Part shown: piece by piece, positions 11,620 through 18,534 of the stretch
Layout of the letters: every line of letters begins with the position of its first letter
Position numbering within the stretch: the stretch's first letter is position 1
From: CAZBBB01 sp964490005
GTDB taxonomy: Bacteria > Planctomycetota > B15-G4
Assembly: GCA_964490005.1 (NCBI GenBank)
Contig: CAZBBB010000059.1
Span: 1-18,534, forward strand
DNA: 18,534 nucleotides
Direction of reading: 5' to 3'
Position numbers and translations under genes: made by a program
Notes under the pieces: model-generated
The model's input: the letters and a program-made list of their open reading frames with translations, nothing else
Database searches by the model: none
Told to the model about the DNA's origin: nothing

Positions 11620-13320
11620 TCAGTCGGCGATCGCCCGCTGCCGGCGCAGCGCGAGCGCCGCCTCGACGAGCAGCCACAGCGCCATGAGCAGCAGCACGCC
11701 GCCCACGACGAACAGCGGCGCGTCGCTCTGGGCGCCGCCCGGCGCGAAATCGCGCAGGTTCTGCGCCATGGCGACGACGGTGCTGCCCATCATGAACACG
11801 GCCGGCAGCCCGGTCGGCCAGGTCGTGCGGCCCTGCGCCCGCAGCCAGAGCGTGACGAGCAGCAGCGTGAGGCCGGCGAGGAGCTGGTTGGTCGTCCCGA
11901 ACAGCTTCCACAGCGCGAGCGCGGCCGGCCGACCCTCGATCTCGTAGAAGGCGAAGAACGCGATCGCGCCGCAGGCGGCCGCCGAACTGAGGTATCTGTT
12001 GCCGACGAAGGGCAGGCGCAGCCGCGCGCCGAGCTCCTCGACGTTGAAGCGCAGCAGGCGCGTGGCCGAATCGAGCGTCGTGAGCGCGAAGGAGACCACG
12101 ACCATCGCGACCAGCGCCGCGCCCACCTCCGCCGAAACGCCGAGCTGCGTGATGAAGCTGGTCGTGCCGAGGATGAAGGCGTCGATCTGCACCGTGAGCT
12201 GCTGCACGGCGGCCCAGTTGGCGTAGGTCGCGTGCCAGGCCTCGGTCGAGGCGAAGCCCGCCGTGCAGGCCAGCGTGGCGAGCAGCGCCAGCAGGCTCTC
12301 GCCGATCATGCCGCCGTAGCCGATCGGCCGGGCGTGCGGCTCGCGGTCGAGCTGCTTGGCCGTCGTGCCCGAACTCACCAGCCCGTGGAAGCCCGAGGCC
12401 GCGCCGCAGGCGATGATGATGAACACGAAGGGCAGCAGCGGCGGCGCTCCCTGCGGGTGCAGCCGCAGCGCCGGCGCCTCGAAGGAGGGGTTGCCGACGA
12501 ACAGGCCGAGGTAGGCCAGGCCGAGGCCCAGATACAGCAGCAGCGAGTTGAGGAAGTCGCGCGGCTGCAGCAGCGCCCAGACGGGCAGCACCGAGGCCAG
12601 GAAGGCGTAGCCGAGCAGCACCCAGGTCCAGCCGTCGGGGCCCGGCCACAGTTCGGGGGCCAGGCCCATCGTCGGCCAGGCCATGCCCATCCCGATCGAA
12701 GCCAGCTCGATCGCGAAGCCGACCGCCGCCACCGGCAGCAGCTTCCAGCCGAAGCGCTGCAGCACGAAGCCGCAGGCCACGGCCACGACCATCAGCAGCG
12801 CCGAGGGCAGCACGGCCTGCGGGTAGCCGGCGTGGCCGGGCGCCAGCTCGAGGCTGAACAGGCGCGCGATGACCCACACGAACACGCCCATCGCGAGGGC
12901 CACGCCGAAGAAGATGATCAGCAGGAACAGCAGGCCCGCGCGCGGGTGGATGACGTCGCGGGCGATGTGCCCCACCGACATGCCGCGGCTGCGCGCGCTG
13001 ATCACGAGCGCCGAGAAGTCGTGCACGCAGCCGACGAGGATCGCGCCGAACACGACCCAGACGAGCGCCGGCAGCCAGCCCCAGATCACGGCCACCGCGG
13101 GGCCGAGCATCGGCGCCAGACCCGTGATCGACGCGAAGTGGTGGCCGAAGAGCACGGCCGGGCGGGTCGGCACGTAGTCGACCTCGTCGCGCTGCGCGTG
13201 GGCCGGCGTGACGGCGGCCGGGTCGAGGACGAAGACGCGGCGCGCGAGCCAGCGCGCGTAGAGGCGGTCCCCGAGCGCGTACAGGGCGAAGGCGGCGAGC
13301 GCGGCCCAGGCGGGCGTCAT
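11620..13320 (-). CDS. cstA: CstA-family carbon starvation/peptide or pyruvate transporter
   Basis: A 566-aa inner-membrane protein with many hydrophobic segments throughout. Family blocks are VLFGHHFASITGLAPMLGPA (about 57-76), a CGAASGFHGLVSSGTTAKQL block near 312-331 and GTTNQLLAGLTLLL in the C-terminal third. E. coli CstA is about 700 aa; this belongs to a shorter form lacking part of the C-terminus. In enterobacteria CstA and its paralogue BtsT take up peptides or pyruvate under carbon limitation; the substrate here cannot be read from sequence. The start ATG 13320 lacks a ribosome binding site but lies 11 bases after a -10-like CATTAT. It diverges from nnrD with 26 bp between start codons and is followed by the DUF151 gene. 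Confidence 0.93.
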   Translation of the reverse strand: MTPAWAALAAFALYALGDRLYARWLARRVFVLDPAAVTPAHAQRDEVDYVPTRPAVLFGHHFASITGLAPMLGPAVAVIWGWLPALVWVVFGAILVGCVHDFSALVISARSRGMSVGHIARDVIHPRAGLLFLLIIFFGVALAMGVFVWVIARLFSLELAPGHAGYPQAVLPSALLMVVAVACGFVLQRFGWKLLPVAAVGFAIELASIGMGMAWPTMGLAPELWPGPDGWTWVLLGYAFLASVLPVWALLQPRDFLNSLLLYLGLGLAYLGLFVGNPSFEAPALRLHPQGAPPLLPFVFIIIACGAASGFHGLVSSGTTAKQLDREPHARPIGYGGMIGESLLALLATLACTAGFASTEAWHATYANWAAVQQLTVQIDAFILGTTSFITQLGVSAEVGAALVAMVVVSFALTTLDSATRLLRFNVEELGARLRLPFVGNRYLSSAAACGAIAFFAFYEIEGRPAALALWKLFGTTNQLLAGLTLLLVTLWLRAQGRTTWPTGLPAVFMMGSTVVAMAQNLRDFAPGGAQSDAPLFVVGGVLLLMALWLLVEAALALRRQRAIAD

Positions 13321-13330
13321 GCCGCGCGAG

Positions 13331-13337
13331 CATAATG
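13331..13337. promoter_or_regulatory. shared, near-palindromic -10 element between cstA and nnrD
   Basis: CATAATG reads CATAAT on the + strand and CATTAT on the - strand. Each lies 10-11 bases before a start codon (nnrD ATG 13347 and cstA ATG 13320). It is the only AT-rich motif in this GC-rich gap. Each orientation matches the -10 consensus at four or five of six positions. No -35 boxes are recognisable on either side. Confidence 0.5.
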
Positions 13338-13346
13338 CGCCCCCGG

Positions 13347-14210
13347 ATGGATCGTCTCGCCCTTCCCGCCCTGCCCGAACGCGCCGTCGACGCGCACAAG
13401 GGCAGCTTCGGTTCGGTGCTGGTCGTGGCCGGCAGCCGGCGCTACCCCGGCGCGGCGATCCTCGCCGCGCTCGGCGCCGGGCGCGCCGGCGCGGGCATCG
13501 TGCGCCTGGCGCTGCCCGCCGGCTGCGTGCCGGCGGTCGTGCCCGCCGTGCCCTTCGCCACGGTGCGGCCCTGCGCCGAGGACGCCGCGGGCGGCCTGGC
13601 GCGCGGGGCTCTCGACGAGATCGTCGACGAGGCCGGCGCCTGCCGGTCGGTGGTCCTCGGCCCGGGGCTCGGGCGGCAGGCGGGCACGCAGGCGCTCGTC
13701 GCGGAGCTGCTCGACGCGCTCGCGCTGCCGGCGGTGCTCGACGCCGACGGCCTGTACGCCGTCGCGACGCTCGGTCTCGACGTGCTGGCGCGCCGCCGCG
13801 CGCCGACGGTCCTCACGCCGCACGCCGGCGAGTTCGCGCGCCTGACGGGCGGCGCGGCGCCGGTCGGCGAGGCCCGCGAGCAGGCGGCCGCCGAACTCGC
13901 CCGGCGCTCGGGCGCGATCGTCGTGCTCAAGGGTCCCGGCACCGTGACCACCGACGGGCGGCGCGCGCGCATCGAGACGGCCGGCAATCCGGGCATGGCG
14001 ACGGGGGGCATGGGCGACGTGCTCGCCGGCGCGATCGGGGCGCTGCTGTGCGTGCTGCCCGACGCGGCCGGCGCGGCCGCCCTCGGCGTGCACGTCCACG
14101 CGCGCGCCGCCGACCTGGCGGCCGCCGTGTCCGGCCCCGAGGGCCTGCTGCCCGAGGACGTGGCGCGCGGGCTGGGCCCGGCCCTCGCCGCCCATCGCCG
14201 CAGCGGTTAG
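13347..14210 (+). CDS. nnrD: ADP/ATP-dependent NAD(P)H-hydrate dehydratase
   Basis: Repair enzyme that dehydrates the damaged S-form NAD(P)HX back to NAD(P)H. The product is 287 aa of the ribokinase-like dehydratase family (YjeF C-terminal, CARKD). Visible blocks are HKGSFGSVLVVAGSRRYPGAA near the N-terminus (about 16-36), TPHAGEFARLTG (about 157-168), a VLKGPGTV strand and NPGMATGGMGDVLAGAIGAL (about 214-233), the nucleotide-binding signature. The fused N-terminal NAD(P)HX epimerase domain found in many bacteria is absent, so an epimerase, if present, is encoded elsewhere. ATG 13335 is in frame but lies inside the AT-rich -10 motif, so ATG 13347 is preferred. No Shine-Dalgarno sequence is visible. 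carB follows after 86 bp on the same strand. Confidence 0.93.
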   Translation: MDRLALPALPERAVDAHKGSFGSVLVVAGSRRYPGAAILAALGAGRAGAGIVRLALPAGCVPAVVPAVPFATVRPCAEDAAGGLARGALDEIVDEAGACRSVVLGPGLGRQAGTQALVAELLDALALPAVLDADGLYAVATLGLDVLARRRAPTVLTPHAGEFARLTGGAAPVGEAREQAAAELARRSGAIVVLKGPGTVTTDGRRARIETAGNPGMATGGMGDVLAGAIGALLCVLPDAAGAAALGVHVHARAADLAAAVSGPEGLLPEDVARGLGPALAAHRRSG

Positions 14211-14213
14211 AGT
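14208..14213 (+). promoter_or_regulatory. possible -10 element of carB overlapping the nnrD stop
   Basis: TAGAGT matches four of six consensus positions and includes the nnrD TAG stop. It would give a carB leader of about 75 bases. No clear -35 is seen, so this is weak. Confidence 0.25.
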
Positions 14214-14225
14214 GGCCGCAATTTG

Positions 14226-14249
14226 GCGCGCCCCGCGCTTCGGGCGCGC
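14226..14249 (+). other. GC hairpin in the carB leader
   Basis: GCGCGCCC (14226-14233) and GGGCGCGC (14242-14249) form a perfect 8-bp stem with an eight-base loop. A competing inner stem of GCGC around TTCGG is also possible. No U-tract follows. It may be a control structure or GC background. The gap between nnrD and carB shows nothing else apart from the ribosome binding site. Confidence 0.3.
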
Positions 14250-14285
14250 GCCGCGCCCTCGCCCGTAACCGCCGCTCCCCGCACC

Positions 14286-14290
14286 GAGGT
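14286..14290 (+). promoter_or_regulatory. ribosome binding site selecting the GTG start of carB
   Basis: GAGGT lies six bases before GTG 14297, which begins VPRRNDIESILIIG, matching the usual CarB start. The open frame continues far upstream without coding character. Confidence 0.7.
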
Positions 14291-14296
14291 CCCCGC

Positions 14297-17566
<3,270 letters not shown>

Positions 17567-17578
17567 GGGCGCGCCCGC

Positions 17579-18256
17579 TCAGTCGAGCGCGAGGCGCTTG
17601 AGTTCCTTGCGGATGTCCGAGAGCAGCTTGTCGACGTCGTCCGAGGTGTCCTCGTCGAGCGCGTAGACGCCCTTGGGGAGCGGGCCGCCGCGGGCGCCGG
17701 CCGCCGCGCGCGGCTTCTCGCCCAGCTTGATCGGCGGCAGCTCGGCGCCGTCGATCGGGGCGTGCGACTTGCGCTCGGGGCTCTGGTTGGCCGGCGCGTT
17801 CGGGTCGGCGTCGGGGGCCTGGAAGGCGCGCAGCTGCTCGCCCTGGCGACGCACCGTCTCGAGCAGGCGCGTGGCCTCCATCTTGAGCGCGCGCTGCTTG
17901 AGCGCCTCGCGGATCGAGACGATCATCTCCGCCTCGTTGGCGGGCTTGATGAAGAAGCGGAAGATCTCGCCCTTGTTCACCGCGCCGACGACGGTCTCGA
18001 TGCGCGCGTCGCCCGTGAGCATCATGCGCACGATGTCGGGCCACTGCTGGCGCACGCGCGCGAGCAGCACGCTGCCCTTCATCACCGGCATGTTCTCGTC
18101 GGCGATGATCACGTCGATGTTGCGGTCGGAGAGGATCTTGAGAGCCTGCTCGGCCCCCTCGGCGAAGAGCAGTTCGTAGGGCTCGCGGTGCAGCGAGCGG
18201 CGCAGGGCCTGGTAGACCTTGGGCTCGTCGTCGACGATCAGGACGGCATGGTTCAT
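17579..18256 (-). CDS. response regulator with REC domain and unannotated C-terminal tail
   Basis: 225 aa. The receiver domain occupies residues 1-125, with acidic pair D9/D10, phosphoacceptor D53 (ADENMPVMKG), the conserved Thr in MMLTGDA and Lys in FRFFIKPAN. The RFFIKPAN form resembles HupR/RpfG-like receivers. A coiled-coil-like region (about 118-145) follows, then a Pro/Ala-rich linker and an acidic end, TSDDVDKLLSDIRKELKRL, ending in a possible amphipathic helix. No DNA-binding or HD-GYP domain is present, so output is probably by protein contact. ATG 18256 has GGAG eight bases upstream; the frame continues upstream but with poor codon bias. The HDOD-like gene ends 23 bp before it on the same strand, suggesting an operon. 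Confidence 0.9.
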   Translation of the reverse strand: MNHAVLIVDDEPKVYQALRRSLHREPYELLFAEGAEQALKILSDRNIDVIIADENMPVMKGSVLLARVRQQWPDIVRMMLTGDARIETVVGAVNKGEIFRFFIKPANEAEMIVSIREALKQRALKMEATRLLETVRRQGEQLRAFQAPDADPNAPANQSPERKSHAPIDGAELPPIKLGEKPRAAAGARGGPLPKGVYALDEDTSDDVDKLLSDIRKELKRLALD

Positions 18257-18279
18257 GGAGGGATCTCCGCGGGGACGGC

Positions 18280-18534
18280 TCAGGGGTTCCGTATCGGCTG
18301 ACGGGGTGTTCCAACTGAGGGTGAAGTCGCGCCCGCCAGCGCGGCGAAGGGGGCCTGCAGCGCCGCGGGCAGCGGGGCGCCGCCGGGGGCGTGCAGCTCG
18401 CCGAGCAGCCGGGACGCGCCCTCCGGGCAGCCCCAGGTCGAGAGCACCAGGCCCAGGACCGCGCGGCAGTCCCCGGCCGGGGCCGTCGCGGGCCAGGGCA
18501 GGTCGTGCAACGCCGCCGTCGCGCACAGCGCGAG
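18280..18534 (-). CDS. C-terminus of an HDOD/HD-like signalling protein (5' end outside window)
   Basis: The frame is open from the window edge to the TGA at 18280-18282 (84 residues seen). VLSTWGCPEGASRLLGELHAPGG resembles the end of an HDOD domain, where the consensus reads roughly LLxxWGLPxxVxxAIxxHHxP. HDOD proteins are regulators paired with receivers and diguanylate signalling. About 70 codons are almost entirely GC-ending. The last 15 before the stop contain eight A/T-ending codons (ACT TCA TCA GTT GGA ACA CGT ATA), so the end may be a frameshift, a read-through of the true end, or embedded regulatory DNA. The call rests on one short block, so the family is uncertain. Confidence 0.5.
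   Translation of the reverse strand, partial: LALCATAALHDLPWPATAPAGDCRAVLGLVLSTWGCPEGASRLLGELHAPGGAPLPAALQAPFAALAGATSPSVGTPRQPIRNP

Noticed and set aside
13335..13346. ATG 13335 as nnrD start
   Set aside because: It overlaps the -10-like CATAAT; ATG 13347 still gives the full domain.
17579..18526. Extended frame upstream of the response regulator (315 aa)
   Set aside because: ATG 18256 has a ribosome binding site and starts the receiver domain; the extension is Arg/Gly-rich and overlaps the HDOD-like frame, which has far better codon bias.

Overview
The window is very GC-rich, with codon third positions almost entirely G or C, and densely packed with bacterial genes. No phage, transposon or CRISPR array is visible. 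Three things suggest a Planctomycetota-like bacterium rather than a Firmicute: an mcsA-mcsB-clpC block without ctsR, a MurD whose nucleotide-binding loop begins GLGRFGGG, and a YdjY-domain secreted protein. This is an inference from family resemblance, not a phylogeny. All the main products are recognisable.

Left end, + strand: the 3' part of an EI24/CysZ-like membrane protein (cut by the window edge), then methionyl-tRNA synthetase (metG). Centre, - strand, about 2807 to 13320: a long co-directional block. In transcription order it holds a CstA-family transporter, a DUF151 bifunctional nuclease-family protein, tRNA-Ser(UGA), tRNA-Ser(GCU), a PEGA lipoprotein, murD, mcsA, mcsB, clpC, and a secreted protein joining a YdjY domain to a degenerate beta-lactamase fold. 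Several junctions overlap or nearly touch: mcsA/mcsB share GTGA, and clpC and the last gene share CTGA. This implies cotranscription and translational coupling. Right part, + strand: nnrD (NAD(P)H-hydrate dehydratase) and carB (carbamoyl-phosphate synthase large subunit, without carA next to it). Right end, - strand: the C-terminus of an HDOD-like protein (cut by the edge) followed by a REC-domain response regulator.

Functionally the central block is a protein quality-control module. McsA/McsB mark proteins with phospho-arginine and ClpC unfolds them for ClpP, which is not in the window. It is joined to a peptidoglycan precursor enzyme (MurD) and two envelope proteins of unknown role. The usual repressor of this module in Firmicutes, CtsR, is absent.

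Points most worth following up: the last gene of the block, which appears to start at CTG and to have lost every catalytic residue of its hydrolase fold; the 26-bp divergent region between cstA and nnrD, where one near-palindromic AT-rich motif could act as the -10 element in both directions with almost no leader; the McsAB-ClpC block linked to murD; and a sharply bounded stretch of about 160 bp inside metG with foreign-looking codon use.
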